Assembly (NCBI GenBank): GCA_947493145.1
Contig: CANLPZ010000001.1
Coordinates: 248,001-312,000, forward strand
DNA from: an uncultured Paracoccaceae bacterium
GTDB taxonomy: Bacteria > Pseudomonadota > Alphaproteobacteria > Rhodobacterales > Rhodobacteraceae
DNA: 64,000 bases
Direction of reading: 5' to 3'
Shown: piece by piece, positions 7,298-17,373 of the stretch
Numbering within the stretch: position 1 is the first letter of the stretch
How the letters are laid out: each line of letters opens with the position of its first letter
Position numbers and translations under genes: made by a program
Notes under the pieces: model-generated
What the model saw: only the letters and a program-made list of their open reading frames with translations
Database searches by the model: none
Told to the model about the DNA's origin: nothing

Positions 7298-9142
7298 ATG
7301 GCACGCAGCAAGACGTCAAATATCTTTGTTTGGATTATCATGGGGCTTTTGTTTTTCGGCCTTATCGGATTTGGCGCCAATGGCCTGTCTGGAACCATCC
7401 GAAACATCGGAAGTGTTGGTGACAAAAATATTTCTGTTCAGGACTACGCCAACCAATTGAACCAAGAAATCGCTGTGATCGAACAGCAAACTGGCCAGCG
7501 TTTGAATTTTCAGTTGATCCAAGGCACAGATATTCCACGAAACGTTCAACAACGTTTGGTGGCTCAAGCCGCCATCGACAACGAAGCGTCACATATCGGA
7601 TTGTCTGTTGGGGACGAACAGGTCCGTGAACAGGTTTTGCAAATCCCACAATTCCGTGGATTGGACGGTACATTTGACCGTGATGCCTATCGCCAAGCCT
7701 TGGCAAACGCTGGGCAAAGCGAACGTGAATTCGAAACCAGCATTCGCGATGATGCGTCGCGTTTGATCTTACTCAGCGCGGTTGCTGGTGGTGTTGATCT
7801 CAACACCGCTTATGCCGATACTTTGTTGGAATATTGGGGCGAACGCCGTGATTTCGATTGGGCGTGGGTCACTGCGGGGAATTCAGAACTGCCAAATTTT
7901 GAGGCCACAGACGCCGAAAAACAAGCATTCTATGATGAAAATGCTGACAGATATGTCCTGCCAGAGGCGAAGAAACTGACGTTTGTCCAGCTGACGCCGG
8001 ATATGATTTTAGACAGTGTCGACGTGGATGACGCCGCATTGGAAGAGCTCTACGAAGAACGTAAATCCGATTTTGAAACACCCGAGCGTCGTTTGGTCGA
8101 ACGTTTGGTGTTTGGCGATGACGCCCAAGCCCAAGACGCCGCTGACCGTTTGGCCGCGGGCGCGATCACCTTCGAAGGATTGGTTGAAGAACGCGGGTTA
8201 CAGCTGTCCAACGTCGATTTGGGTGATGTGACATTGTCCGAGCTGGGCGAAGCTGGCGACGCGGTTTTTGCAACCGAGGCCGCACAAGTCGCCGGCCCAT
8301 TACCGTCTGACTTTGGCCCTGCCCTGTATCGCGTCAATGCCGTTTTGGCCGAACAGATCACCCCCAAGGATGTCGCCATCACAGCCTTGCGCGAAGAACT
8401 GGCATCAGACCGTGCACGCCGCGTGATTGACGACCTTTCAATCCAATTCGAAGAACAGCTTGCCGGTGGCGCCACGTTGGAAGACCTTGCAAACGAAAGC
8501 GAAATGGAGCTTGGCAATTTAGAATGGACTTTGGCCACATCCGACGGCATCGCCGCCTATGCTGATTTCCGTTCTGCCGCCCTTGCGGTCACGGAACGCG
8601 ATTTCCCTGAAATTTTGCGACTAGATGACGGTGGTATTTTCGCCCTGCGTTTGGATGAAACTTTGCCAGAACGTCAACAACCGTTTGAGGACGTCGAACA
8701 AAACGTCATCGCCGATTGGACCGCTGCTGAAACACAAAAAGCGTTGTTTGCCGCCGCCGAAGAAAAAGCAACCGAATTGGCAAATGACGCAAACCCAGCT
8801 GATTTGGGTTTAATCATGACATCAGAAACCGAAATGCTGCGTCGCGATTTTGTTCAAGGCACAACACCTGTCTTTATGCAAACCGTGTTCGAAATGAATG
8901 CGGGCGACGTGCTTGCCGTTGACATGGGACAAACTGTTGCGGTGATCCGTTTGAACGACGTGAAACCACCTGTCGATGACAGCGAAGAAAACACCGCCTT
9001 TGTTCAAACCGTTTCCGAAACAAACCGCGAAAGCATCGCCCAAGATTTGATGGACGCATTTAACACCAACGTACAATTGCGCACGGATGTGAACCTGAAC
9101 CAATCAGCGATCAACGCCGTTCACACGAACGTACATAACTAA
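7298..9142 (+). CDS. PpiD-like periplasmic peptidyl-prolyl isomerase / foldase
   Basis: About 614 residues anchored by one N-terminal membrane helix (residues 9-28), followed by a SurA-like N-terminal chaperone region (QDYANQLNQEI, with conserved IDNEASHIGLSVGDEQV and IPQFRGLDGTFDRDAYRQAL) and a parvulin-type region in the second half. Proteins like this help outer-membrane proteins fold in the periplasm. Parvulin motifs are weak, as in E. coli PpiD, so catalytic isomerase activity is uncertain. I prefer the ATG at 7298 (MARSKTSNIFVW). An ATG at 7286 sits almost on top of its AGGA site. It ends nine bases before trpE. Confidence 0.88.
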   Translation: MARSKTSNIFVWIIMGLLFFGLIGFGANGLSGTIRNIGSVGDKNISVQDYANQLNQEIAVIEQQTGQRLNFQLIQGTDIPRNVQQRLVAQAAIDNEASHIGLSVGDEQVREQVLQIPQFRGLDGTFDRDAYRQALANAGQSEREFETSIRDDASRLILLSAVAGGVDLNTAYADTLLEYWGERRDFDWAWVTAGNSELPNFEATDAEKQAFYDENADRYVLPEAKKLTFVQLTPDMILDSVDVDDAALEELYEERKSDFETPERRLVERLVFGDDAQAQDAADRLAAGAITFEGLVEERGLQLSNVDLGDVTLSELGEAGDAVFATEAAQVAGPLPSDFGPALYRVNAVLAEQITPKDVAITALREELASDRARRVIDDLSIQFEEQLAGGATLEDLANESEMELGNLEWTLATSDGIAAYADFRSAALAVTERDFPEILRLDDGGIFALRLDETLPERQQPFEDVEQNVIADWTAAETQKALFAAAEEKATELANDANPADLGLIMTSETEMLRRDFVQGTTPVFMQTVFEMNAGDVLAVDMGQTVAVIRLNDVKPPVDDSEENTAFVQTVSETNRESIAQDLMDAFNTNVQLRTDVNLNQSAINAVHTNVHN

Positions 9143-9151
9143 GGCCGCATC

Positions 9152-10663
9152 ATGGCGTTGACCCCTTCTTTTGAACAGTTCGAAGCCGACTTTGCCGCCG
9201 GCAAGAACCAAATCGTCTATCAACGTCTAGCCGCTGATTTAGACACGCCCGTTTCGCTGATGCTGAAACTGTCTGACGCTGGCAAAGACAGCTTTGTGTT
9301 GGAAAGTGTAACCGGTGGCGAAGTCCGCGGGCGATATTCCATCGTTGGTTTCAAACCCGACGTGATTTGGGAAACCAATGGCACAACAAGCCGCATCAAC
9401 CGCAACGCGCGTTTTAATGACAACGCGTTTGAAACGCTCGACGGATCGCCACTGGACAGCCTGCGCGCGTTGATCGCCGAAACGCAGATCGACCTACCCG
9501 ATGATTTGCCTGCGGCCTCTGCTGGGTTGTTTGGCTATCTGGGGTACGACATGATCCGTTTGGTCGAACACCTGCCCAACATTAACCCCGACACCATTGG
9601 ATTGCCTGATGCGGTCATGGTGCGCCCCTCTGTGGTGGCCGTTTTGGATGGGGTTAAGGGCGAGGTGATCCTTGTCGCACCTGCTTGGGTGAATTCCGGT
9701 CTGTCTGCGCGCGCTGCGTATGCGCAAGCCGCCGAACGGGTCAGCGACGCGGTACGTGCGTTGGAACGTGCCACCCCATCGACAGGCCGTGCTTTGGGCG
9801 AGGCCCACGACGCCCCTGCCCCAATTTCGAACTTTACCAAAGCCGAATTTGAAGCCGCCGTCGACACCGCCAAGGGGTACATCAAAGCTGGTGACATTTT
9901 CCAAGTGGTGCCCTCACAGCGCTGGACACAAGACTTCCGCGACCCGCCATTTGCGCTTTATCGATCATTGCGTCGCACGAACCCATCGCCGTTTATGTTC
10001 TATTTTAACTTCGGCGAATTTCAGGTGATTGGCGCAAGCCCCGAAATTCTTGTTCGGGTGTTTGACAACGAAGTCACCATTCGCCCGATCGCAGGCACCC
10101 GTCCACGCGGGAAAACGCCTGAAGAAGACAAAGCCAATGAATTGGACCTGATGTCCGACAAAAAAGAATTGGCCGAACATTTGATGTTGTTGGATCTTGG
10201 TCGCAATGACACGGCCAAAGTCACAAAGGTCGGCACAATGCGCCCGACCGAGGAATTCATCATCGAACGGTATAGCCACGTGATGCACATCGTGTCGAAC
10301 GTAGTGGGCGAACTTGCCGATGACCAAGATGCATTGTCTGCGTTTTTGGCGGGCATGCCTGCGGGCACTGTGTCGGGCGCACCAAAGGTCCGCGCGATGG
10401 AAATCATCGATGAATTAGAACCCGACAAACGTGGTGTCTATGGCGGTGGATGCGGGTATTTCAGCGCCAATGGCGATATGGATATGTGTATCGCCCTGCG
10501 CACAGCTGTTGTTAAGGACGAAAAGCTATATATCCAAGCCGGCGCTGGCATCGTCTACGACAGTGATCCCGAAAGCGAATACAATGAAACCGTTCACAAA
10601 TCCAACGCCATCCGCGCCGCCGCAAAGGATGCTAGCCGGTTTGAAACCAGCGGGAATTCCTGA
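9152..10663 (+). CDS. trpE: Anthranilate synthase component I
   Basis: TrpE converts chorismate and ammonia to anthranilate, the first step of tryptophan synthesis. The 503-residue protein has the N-terminal regulatory domain (LESVTGGEVRGRYSIVGFKP, with the feedback-site region) and a chorismate-binding domain containing IAGTRPRGKTPEEDKANEL, LMLLDLGRND, GTVSGAPKVRAMEIIDELEP and YGGGCGYFSANGDMDMCIALRT. It sits nine bases after the ppiD-like gene and may be cotranscribed with it. Its glutamine amidotransferase partner trpG lies 1.9 kb downstream, beyond an opposing gene. Confidence 0.96.
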   Translation: MALTPSFEQFEADFAAGKNQIVYQRLAADLDTPVSLMLKLSDAGKDSFVLESVTGGEVRGRYSIVGFKPDVIWETNGTTSRINRNARFNDNAFETLDGSPLDSLRALIAETQIDLPDDLPAASAGLFGYLGYDMIRLVEHLPNINPDTIGLPDAVMVRPSVVAVLDGVKGEVILVAPAWVNSGLSARAAYAQAAERVSDAVRALERATPSTGRALGEAHDAPAPISNFTKAEFEAAVDTAKGYIKAGDIFQVVPSQRWTQDFRDPPFALYRSLRRTNPSPFMFYFNFGEFQVIGASPEILVRVFDNEVTIRPIAGTRPRGKTPEEDKANELDLMSDKKELAEHLMLLDLGRNDTAKVTKVGTMRPTEEFIIERYSHVMHIVSNVVGELADDQDALSAFLAGMPAGTVSGAPKVRAMEIIDELEPDKRGVYGGGCGYFSANGDMDMCIALRTAVVKDEKLYIQAGAGIVYDSDPESEYNETVHKSNAIRAAAKDASRFETSGNS

Positions 10664-10728
10664 GCCGCAAACCCACGTTATTGTGGTCATTTAAGGACCC
10701 TTTCCGCATGCGGCCCCGTGCGAATTGA

Positions 10729-12405
10729 TTACTTCATCGCTGCACTTATCGGTGCAAATGCCAAGCGGCTGGCGCGTTGTCCGACGCCCCATGTTAACAG
10801 GGCCGCGATTGTGTCAGGGCGGGTTCGGCCAAGGATGACAATCGCGTCCTCCGTTTGGCCCGCGCGAAAGGCGGATTGATCCAAGAAACGGGCAATCACA
10901 CGCGCGTCTTGGCCAGATTCATCAAGATCACGGAAAATCGTTGCGGCCGGAACGTCGGCCTTTTCGGCGGCGCGCGAAACGGTGTTAAGCCCCTGTTTTT
11001 GTGTCAACAATCCGTGCCCTGAACTGGCAAGGATTTCGACAACCTGATCCACCAGAACGCGACTGTCTTGGAACCCGTTTTCACCAGCGTCCAAAACGGC
11101 AACCGCTTGCGGGACATTGGCGACATAGGCTTCGACCGCAACCTCGATGTCCGCAGGCTGTGCGCCACGCGGCAAGTTGGTCATCATAAGAACCTCGAAC
11201 CCTGCGGCGCGATATTTCGCGGCCATTTCACCCGCATTGTTTTTGGAGGCATCGACCGCAAAGCTGACTGGGAACGGGAAAGACGACAAAACCCCTGCGC
11301 TAAGCGGTGTTGACCCGTCGTCGATCAGCACAATCGATACCACAGGTTTGTCATCAGGGTTCTCAAAGCTTTCTGCGTTCGCCATGAATGGTTTTGCGGC
11401 TTCACCTGCGGTTTCTGCTGCCTCTGCCACTGGGCCTTTGCGGTCAGTCAACCGGCCAACCGAATTTCCAAATCCGGGTTGTGGTGCGTTTTCCCCAATT
11501 TTACGCGGGGCGGCTGGCGCGTCGACCTCTGCGTTTGGGGTCACGTCAACAGGCTCAGCAGGTTCGACCTCTGGCAACGGCTCGGGTTCATCAAGAATAA
11601 CGACCAAAGGCTCTTCTTCGATTGGTGCGTCATCGACGGTCTCGACCGTTTCGATTGGTGTATCTGGTGAGGTCGCATCGACTTCTGACGTCTCTGTTTC
11701 CGGCTCCGCCAACACAGCGCTCTCAACCGGAGTTTCGACAACCGGCGCGGTGTCATTGGTTGCGATCACGTCATTAATGGCCTCTGTGATAGGTTGGACC
11801 GTTTCGTCGATTTCTGGCGCGGCTGGTGCTTCGACAGTAACGGCAGGCGCCAAAGGCGTTGACGCGGCATCATCAACCGGCGTTGCGGGAACAGTTTCCA
11901 GTTCTGGTTCTGGGTCCGTGATTGTTGCGGTCTCGTCGATTTCGGGGGCAATGGGTTGTGCCGGTTCGGTGGAGATCGACAATTCACGCTCTTCATCCGG
12001 CGCGACAGGTTCCGTGGATTGAACCACCGGCAGATCCGGCGTATCGGTCGTCACAGCGATATCAGCGCCCTGTTCAACGGTTGGTGCTGTTGGTGCGTCA
12101 TCCACGCCGCCTGTTTGTGGGACGGCCGCAGATTGCGTGTCCGCGACAGGATCGGCACCACGATCGGCTGGAGCCGCGACGATCGCAGTTGTTGGTGATT
12201 GAGGCGTCTCGCCTGTGTTCAACGACACGTCCCCTGTGGCCCCAGTTTCGGACGGTTCCGACGTTTGAACTTGTGATGGCGCGGTATTTGGGGCCTTGGG
12301 CGGTTCACGTCCAGGAGGTTGTTCGCTGACCAATGATACGGTTCCCAGCCCAACGGTTGCGACCACCGTACCCCAGATTGCCCCTGAAAAAATTCCGCGT
12401 CCCAT
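10729..12405 (-). CDS. Divergent polysaccharide deacetylase (YibQ-like) with long linker
   Basis: This 558-residue protein has an N-terminal membrane helix (about 7-26), then about 300 residues rich in Pro, Thr, Glu, Ala and Val, and a C-terminal domain from about residue 345 (VVSIVLIDDGSTPL ... SFAVDASKNNAGEMAAKYRAAGFEVLMMTNLP ... LAFAPISAAMK). The C-terminal part matches the divergent polysaccharide deacetylase (DUF610) family, linked to the cell envelope, of unclear activity. The ATG at 12405 follows a GAGAGACGG site, and a TTG five codons earlier is less likely. It is convergent with trpE and divergent from trpG. Confidence 0.82.
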   Translation of the reverse strand: MGRGIFSGAIWGTVVATVGLGTVSLVSEQPPGREPPKAPNTAPSQVQTSEPSETGATGDVSLNTGETPQSPTTAIVAAPADRGADPVADTQSAAVPQTGGVDDAPTAPTVEQGADIAVTTDTPDLPVVQSTEPVAPDEERELSISTEPAQPIAPEIDETATITDPEPELETVPATPVDDAASTPLAPAVTVEAPAAPEIDETVQPITEAINDVIATNDTAPVVETPVESAVLAEPETETSEVDATSPDTPIETVETVDDAPIEEEPLVVILDEPEPLPEVEPAEPVDVTPNAEVDAPAAPRKIGENAPQPGFGNSVGRLTDRKGPVAEAAETAGEAAKPFMANAESFENPDDKPVVSIVLIDDGSTPLSAGVLSSFPFPVSFAVDASKNNAGEMAAKYRAAGFEVLMMTNLPRGAQPADIEVAVEAYVANVPQAVAVLDAGENGFQDSRVLVDQVVEILASSGHGLLTQKQGLNTVSRAAEKADVPAATIFRDLDESGQDARVIARFLDQSAFRAGQTEDAIVILGRTRPDTIAALLTWGVGQRASRLAFAPISAAMK

Positions 12406-12539
12406 TCGGCCGTCTCTCAATTATTAAACGTTTGTTGCTCGTAACTGGCGCGCAGGCCTTGACCATCGCGCCTATCCCTGAACATGTATAACCCGACGAT
12501 GGCGGGCGGTTAAGCCCGAATTTCAAAGGAAGCCGGATC

Positions 12540-13121
12540 ATGCTTTTGTTGATCGATAACTATGACAGTTTCACCTATAATTTGGTGCATTATCTGGGCG
12601 AACTTGGCGCGGACGTCGTGGTCAAACGCAACGATGCATTGGATGTTCAAGAGGCCATGGCCATGAAACCCGCGGGAATTTTATTGTCCCCGGGTCCCTG
12701 TGATCCGTCGCAGGCTGGAATTTGCTTAGCGCTGACAGAGGCGGCCGCCGATACCCGAACCCCGCTTATGGGCGTGTGTCTTGGCCACCAAACCATTGGC
12801 GAAGCCTTTGGCGGCGATGTCGTGCGCTGCCATGAAATTGTACACGGGAAAATGGGCACCGTTTCACACACAGGCAAAGGGATTTTCAAGGATATCCCCA
12901 ATCCATTCGAGGCCACACGCTATCATTCGTTGGTCGTGGATCGTGAAACGCTGCCGGAGTGTCTTGAGATCACCGCTGAATTGGACGACGGCGTGATCAT
13001 GGGTCTACAGCACAAAGACTTGCCAATTCACGGGGTGCAATTTCACCCTGAAAGCATTCGCTCGGAACATGGACACGCGATGCTGCAGAACTTTTTAAAC
13101 GAGATGAAGGTGCCCGCATGA
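12540..13121 (+). CDS. trpG: Anthranilate synthase component II (glutamine amidotransferase)
   Basis: TrpG supplies ammonia from glutamine to TrpE. The 193-residue class I amidotransferase shows [31 protein letters not shown] (49-60) and the catalytic triad Cys80 (GVCLGHQ), His169 and Glu171 (FHPESI). PabA of folate synthesis is related and the protein may serve both pathways, but the position ahead of trpD favours TrpG. Its stop overlaps the trpD start by four bases (ATGA), so translation is probably coupled. Confidence 0.95.
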   Translation: MLLLIDNYDSFTYNLVHYLGELGADVVVKRNDALDVQEAMAMKPAGILLSPGPCDPSQAGICLALTEAAADTRTPLMGVCLGHQTIGEAFGGDVVRCHEIVHGKMGTVSHTGKGIFKDIPNPFEATRYHSLVVDRETLPECLEITAELDDGVIMGLQHKDLPIHGVQFHPESIRSEHGHAMLQNFLNEMKVPA

Positions 13122-14137
13122 GTGACGCACTAAAGCCAATCATTTTCGCCGCCTCCGAAGGCCCATTGAGCCGTGCGCAAGCCGAAGAAGCGTTTGAAGC
13201 ATTGTTCAACGGCGACGCAACAGAGGCACAAATCGGTGGCCTGCTAATGGCGATGCGTGCACGTGGCGAAGCCGTGTCCGAATACGCTGCGGCCGCTGCG
13301 GTCATGCGTTCAAAATGCGTACCGGTCAATGCACCTGTTGGGGCAATGGACATTGTCGGAACTGGCGGCGACGGCATTGGAACGCTGAACATTTCAACCG
13401 CCACGTCATTCGTCGTCGCGGGCGCAGGGGTCACCGTTGCCAAACACGGCAACCGAAATCTGTCATCCAAATCGGGTGCCGCGGATGCGCTGACCTCTTC
13501 TGGCATCAATGTTATGGTCGCAGCAGACGTCGTCGAACGCGCGATCAATCAGGTCGGCATTGGGTTTATGATGGCACCGATGCATCACCCCGCAATTAAA
13601 CATGTTATGCCAACACGCCAGCAACTTGGGTGTAAAACAATATTTAACATATTGGGACCGCTTACAAATCCTGCTGGCGTTAAACGGCAACTTACTGGTG
13701 CATTTGCCCCTGATTTGATCCACCCGATGGCGGAAACGTTGCTCCAACTCGGGTCAGAAAAAGCGTGGCTCGTCCATGGGTCCGATGGCACTGACGAAAT
13801 GGCAATTACCGGAACAACAGCTGTTGCCGCGCTCGATAAAGGCACGATAAAAAGCCTTGAAATTCATCCCGAAGACGCCGGACTTCCTGTGCATTCCTTG
13901 GCCTCAATTATGGGCGGCACACCGGATGAAAATGCACGCGAAATGACGGCGCTGTTTGACGGAAAAACAGGGGCCTACCGCGACGCCGTTTTGTTGAACG
14001 CGGCCGCTGCGTTGGTTGTTGCAGACAAAACAGACACACTAAAGGGCGGCGTCGAAATGGCGCGAGTCGCGATCGACAGTGGTGCCGCGAAATCCAAATT
14101 GGAAGCCCTTGCAAAATTGACATCGGAGACCGCATGA
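13118..14137 (+). CDS. trpD: Anthranilate phosphoribosyltransferase
   Basis: TrpD joins anthranilate to phosphoribosyl pyrophosphate. The 339-residue protein carries GTGGDG at 81-86, NISTAT at 91-96, and [15 protein letters not shown] at 109-123, all binding the pyrophosphate substrate. [14 protein letters not shown] and [10 protein letters not shown] are further family blocks. It overlaps both trpG and trpC by four bases. Confidence 0.96.
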   Translation: MSDALKPIIFAASEGPLSRAQAEEAFEALFNGDATEAQIGGLLMAMRARGEAVSEYAAAAAVMRSKCVPVNAPVGAMDIVGTGGDGIGTLNISTATSFVVAGAGVTVAKHGNRNLSSKSGAADALTSSGINVMVAADVVERAINQVGIGFMMAPMHHPAIKHVMPTRQQLGCKTIFNILGPLTNPAGVKRQLTGAFAPDLIHPMAETLLQLGSEKAWLVHGSDGTDEMAITGTTAVAALDKGTIKSLEIHPEDAGLPVHSLASIMGGTPDENAREMTALFDGKTGAYRDAVLLNAAAALVVADKTDTLKGGVEMARVAIDSGAAKSKLEALAKLTSETA

Positions 14138-14946
14138 CCGCGACTGTTCTTGATAAAATCAAAGCCTATAAGTTGGAAGAGGTCGCTGCGGACAAAGTGG
14201 AGACCCCGTTAGACGCGGTCGAAGCGATGGCGCGGGAAGCAAGCCCGACACGTGGGTTTGCTGACCGTTTGATTGAGGCGACCAAAAGCGGATATGGCTT
14301 AATTGCAGAAGTCAAAAAAGCCAGCCCATCCAAAGGCTTAATTCGCGAGGACTTCAATCCGCCTGCCTTGGCGCAAGCCTATGAAACTGGCGGTGCGGCC
14401 TGTTTGTCTGTCCTAACTGACACCCCATCGTTCCAAGGGGCGAAATCCTTTTTGACTGAGGCACGCGAGGCAACCTCCCTGCCTGCGCTTCGCAAGGATT
14501 TCATGTATGACACATATCAAGTTGCCGAAGCTCGCGCACTTGGCGCTGATTGTATTTTGATCATCCTTGCCTCTGTCAGCGACGCCCAAGCCAATGAATT
14601 GGAAGACGCCGCATTCAGCTGGGGCATGGATGTGTTGTTAGAAGTTCACGACGAGGCAGAATTGGAACGCGCCTCGCGTTTGAAATCACCCTTGATGGGG
14701 ATCAACAACCGCAATCTAAAAACATTTGAAACAAGCTTAGACACGACCAAGCGCCTCTCCAAACTCGTTCCAGAAGATCGCGTGATCGTATGTGAAAGCG
14801 GCTTGTCGACACCAGATGATCTGGCTGACATGGCCCGCTATGGCGCGCGCAGTTTCCTGATCGGCGAAAGCCTGATGCGCCAAGACGACGTGGCCCGTGC
14901 AACGGCGGATTTGCTGGCCAATCCACTGATGGCAGGCGGCATGTAA
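14134..14946 (+). CDS. trpC: Indole-3-glycerol phosphate synthase
   Basis: This enzyme closes the indole ring from carboxyphenylamino-deoxyribulose phosphate. The 270-residue TIM barrel shows [19 protein letters not shown] (50-68), the [26 protein letters not shown] segment, [21 protein letters not shown] and VCESGL. It is monofunctional, with no fused TrpF domain; trpF and trpBA are not in the window. The stop TAA shares its last A with the moaC ATG. Confidence 0.96.
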   Translation: MTATVLDKIKAYKLEEVAADKVETPLDAVEAMAREASPTRGFADRLIEATKSGYGLIAEVKKASPSKGLIREDFNPPALAQAYETGGAACLSVLTDTPSFQGAKSFLTEAREATSLPALRKDFMYDTYQVAEARALGADCILIILASVSDAQANELEDAAFSWGMDVLLEVHDEAELERASRLKSPLMGINNRNLKTFETSLDTTKRLSKLVPEDRVIVCESGLSTPDDLADMARYGARSFLIGESLMRQDDVARATADLLANPLMAGGM

Positions 14947-15422
14947 TGGCCGATTTGACCCATTTTGATGGCAAGGGTGATGCCCATATGGTTGATGTGT
15001 CTGACAAAGACATTACATCACGCGAAGCCATTGCTACGGGTCACATTAAGATGCTGCCAGAAACGCTCGAATTTATTACCGAAGGCAAGGTCAAGAAAGG
15101 CGACGTTTTGTCTGTTGCGCGCCTCGCTGGGATTATGGGGGCCAAGCGGACGGCGGACCTTATTCCGTTATGTCACCCCTTGCCAATCACCAAAGTTGCA
15201 GTCGAATTCACCGCTGATCCGGACTTGGCTGGTGTACACGTCACAGCGACCGTTAAAACCACCGGAAAAACCGGCGTTGAAATGGAGGCCCTGACCGCCG
15301 TTTCAACCGCGTTGCTGACCGTTTACGACATGCTGAAAGCCGTGGAAAAATCCATGGAAATTGGCGGCATTCGTGTCCTGCGAAAATCCGGCGGTAAATC
15401 AGGTTTGTACGAAGCATCATGA
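14946..15422 (+). CDS. moaC: Cyclic pyranopterin monophosphate synthase
   Basis: MoaC makes cyclic pyranopterin monophosphate in molybdenum cofactor synthesis. The 158-residue protein has [18 protein letters not shown] at its start, [17 protein letters not shown] (59-75), [26 protein letters not shown] and the C-terminal KSGGKSG. It is joined to trpC by a TAATG overlap and to moeA by ATGA, forming one five-gene transcript. Confidence 0.96.
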   Translation: MADLTHFDGKGDAHMVDVSDKDITSREAIATGHIKMLPETLEFITEGKVKKGDVLSVARLAGIMGAKRTADLIPLCHPLPITKVAVEFTADPDLAGVHVTATVKTTGKTGVEMEALTAVSTALLTVYDMLKAVEKSMEIGGIRVLRKSGGKSGLYEAS

Positions 15423-16588
15423 TTTCAGTTGCTGAAGCTTTGGACGCGGTTTTGGCACTGGTCGACCGCAAACCGATTGAAACGGTTCCCCTGTCCGACG
15501 CCGCAGGGCGGGTTTTGGCAAACGACGTCATTGCAAAACGGGATCAACCGCCCTTTTCTGCCTCGGCCATGGATGGGTACGCCGTTGCGACCGGCACCGT
15601 GGCCCCCGGCGACACGTATACCGTAATTGGTGAAGCCGCCGCAGGTCATCAATTTGATGGTGATTTAAAACAGGGCGACGCAATCCGCATCTTCACTGGC
15701 GCGCCTTTACCCCCATCCGCCAAACGGGTGATCATACAAGAAGACGTTAAACGCAGCGGCGACACCATAACGGTTCAATCGAATTTAGATGCGGCAACAC
15801 ATATTCGTCCGGCGGGTGGCGATTTTAAAGCGGGCGATCGGATTGCCGCGCCGACCCTGTTACGCCCGTCGACAATTGCTCTTGCCGCTTCGATGAACGC
15901 AGCCTCATTGGATGTAACACACACACCGACGGTCGCGATCCTTGCCACAGGGGACGAATTGGTCCAACCCGGTGAAACACCACGCCAAGACCAAATTATT
16001 GCGTCGAATTCATATGGGCTTAAAGCGCTGTTCGAAACAGCCGGTGCCAAGGTTCGGCTTTTGCCAATTGCCTCAGACACGCTTGCCTCCTTGCAATCTG
16101 CGTTGCGTTTGGCTGCGGGATCTGACTTGCTTGTTACAATCGGTGGTGCCTCTGTTGGGGATCATGATCTGGTCGCAACGGCAATGGCAGACGCAGGAAT
16201 GGAACAGTCCTTTTACAAGGTTCGAATGCGTCCTGGAAAACCACTGATGGCCGGAAAACTTGGCGACATGGCGATGATCGGATTACCGGGCAACCCTGTG
16301 TCATCAATGGTCTGCGGATCGGTCTTTGTGGTGCCGATGATCCGTAAAATGTTGGGCTTGGACCCCACTGCAGCTCGAAAAACAGCACCACTGACCAAAG
16401 CGTTGCCCAAGAACGGCCCACGAGAACATTACATGCGCGCAACCCTGTCGCCCGATGGCATCGCAGCGTTTGATCGCCAAGACAGTTCGCTGCTTAGCGT
16501 GCTTGATGCGGCCAATGCCCTGATCATCCGTCCACCGAATGATCCAGAACAGCCAGCAGGTTCCGTGGTTTCCTACTTAGCAATATAG
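15419..16588 (+). CDS. moeA: Molybdopterin molybdenumtransferase
   Basis: MoeA inserts molybdate into adenylated molybdopterin. The 389-residue protein begins [16 protein letters not shown] and shows [28 protein letters not shown] and the MoCF-binding block [24 protein letters not shown], then [14 protein letters not shown] and [12 protein letters not shown]. It is the last gene of the trpG-to-moeA run; lexA follows after 92 bases with its own promoter. Confidence 0.95.
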   Translation: MISVAEALDAVLALVDRKPIETVPLSDAAGRVLANDVIAKRDQPPFSASAMDGYAVATGTVAPGDTYTVIGEAAAGHQFDGDLKQGDAIRIFTGAPLPPSAKRVIIQEDVKRSGDTITVQSNLDAATHIRPAGGDFKAGDRIAAPTLLRPSTIALAASMNAASLDVTHTPTVAILATGDELVQPGETPRQDQIIASNSYGLKALFETAGAKVRLLPIASDTLASLQSALRLAAGSDLLVTIGGASVGDHDLVATAMADAGMEQSFYKVRMRPGKPLMAGKLGDMAMIGLPGNPVSSMVCGSVFVVPMIRKMLGLDPTAARKTAPLTKALPKNGPREHYMRATLSPDGIAAFDRQDSSLLSVLDAANALIIRPPNDPEQPAGSVVSYLAI

Positions 16589-16605
16589 CGATTTCCACCC
16601 AACGG

Positions 16606-16634
16606 TTGACACAAAACAAGAACATCCGTAGAAC
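16606..16634 (+). promoter_or_regulatory. lexA promoter with overlapping SOS box
   Basis: A perfect -35 TTGACA (16606-16611) and a -10 TAGAAC (16629-16634) are 17 bases apart. The alphaproteobacterial LexA box GAAC-ATCCGTA-GAAC (16620-16634) covers the -10 element, so bound LexA would block its own promoter. Confidence 0.85.
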
Positions 16635-16680
16635 ATAACCCAAACAACGCAGAAACTGGTCCTGTTCAGGGGGTATGAGC

Positions 16681-17373
16681 ATGCTTACAAAAAAACAATT
16701 GGATTTGTTGGATTTCATCAACAAACGGCTGCAACGTGATGGTGTTCCACCGTCCTTTGATGAAATGAAAGATGCGCTGGATTTACGGTCCAAGTCGGGC
16801 ATTCACCGTTTGATTACCGCGTTGGAAGAACGCGGATTTATTCGTCGGTTGGCCCATCGCGCCCGTGCCATCGAAATTGTGAAACTCCCTGAAAGCTTGG
16901 GCGGCGATGCAACCGCGGGTTTCACACCTAAGGTGATCGAGGGCGATAAGGTTGACCCACCCGCAACCGCGATGCCGGTTGGATCAAGCGCGTTCGATGT
17001 GCCCTTGATGGGGAAAATCGCGGCGGGTGTTCCGATTGAAGCAATCAGCCATGTGTCAAACCAAGTATCCGTCCCAGGGGGGATGATTGCAGGCACAGGT
17101 GAACATTATGCCTTGGAAGTCAAAGGCGATTCCATGATCAACGCGGGCATCAATGACGGTGACGTGGTGGTCATTCGCGAAACATCGACAGCCGACAATG
17201 GCGATATTGTTGTGGCGCTGGTTGATGATCACGAAGCAACATTAAAAACATATCGCCGCAATGGAAGCTCCATCGCGTTAGAGGCGGCCAACCCTGCCTA
17301 TGAAACGCGCGTGTTCCGCGATGATCAGGTGAAAGTTCAGGGACGATTGGTCGGATTAATCCGAACGTATTGA
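16681..17373 (+). CDS. lexA: SOS response repressor LexA
   Basis: LexA represses DNA-damage genes and cleaves itself when RecA is activated. The protein has 230 residues from the ATG at 16681, which has AGGGGG seven bases upstream; an ATG at 16675 is too close to that site. An N-terminal winged helix ([17 protein letters not shown] ... [19 protein letters not shown]) is followed by the cleavage bond Ala115-Gly116 in AAGVP and the catalytic Ser151 (GDSM) and Lys189 (ATLK). Its 3' end overlaps the convergent comEC stop by 37 bases, and its terminator hairpin lies inside comEC. Confidence 0.96.
   Translation: MLTKKQLDLLDFINKRLQRDGVPPSFDEMKDALDLRSKSGIHRLITALEERGFIRRLAHRARAIEIVKLPESLGGDATAGFTPKVIEGDKVDPPATAMPVGSSAFDVPLMGKIAAGVPIEAISHVSNQVSVPGGMIAGTGEHYALEVKGDSMINAGINDGDVVVIRETSTADNGDIVVALVDDHEATLKTYRRNGSSIALEAANPAYETRVFRDDQVKVQGRLVGLIRTY

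Noticed and set aside
11147-12022. Long plus-strand frame of 291 codons inside the YibQ-like gene
   Set aside because: It is the Ser/Gly/Val shadow of the Pro/Thr-rich linker on the other strand. The deacetylase frame has a membrane helix and a recognisable domain.
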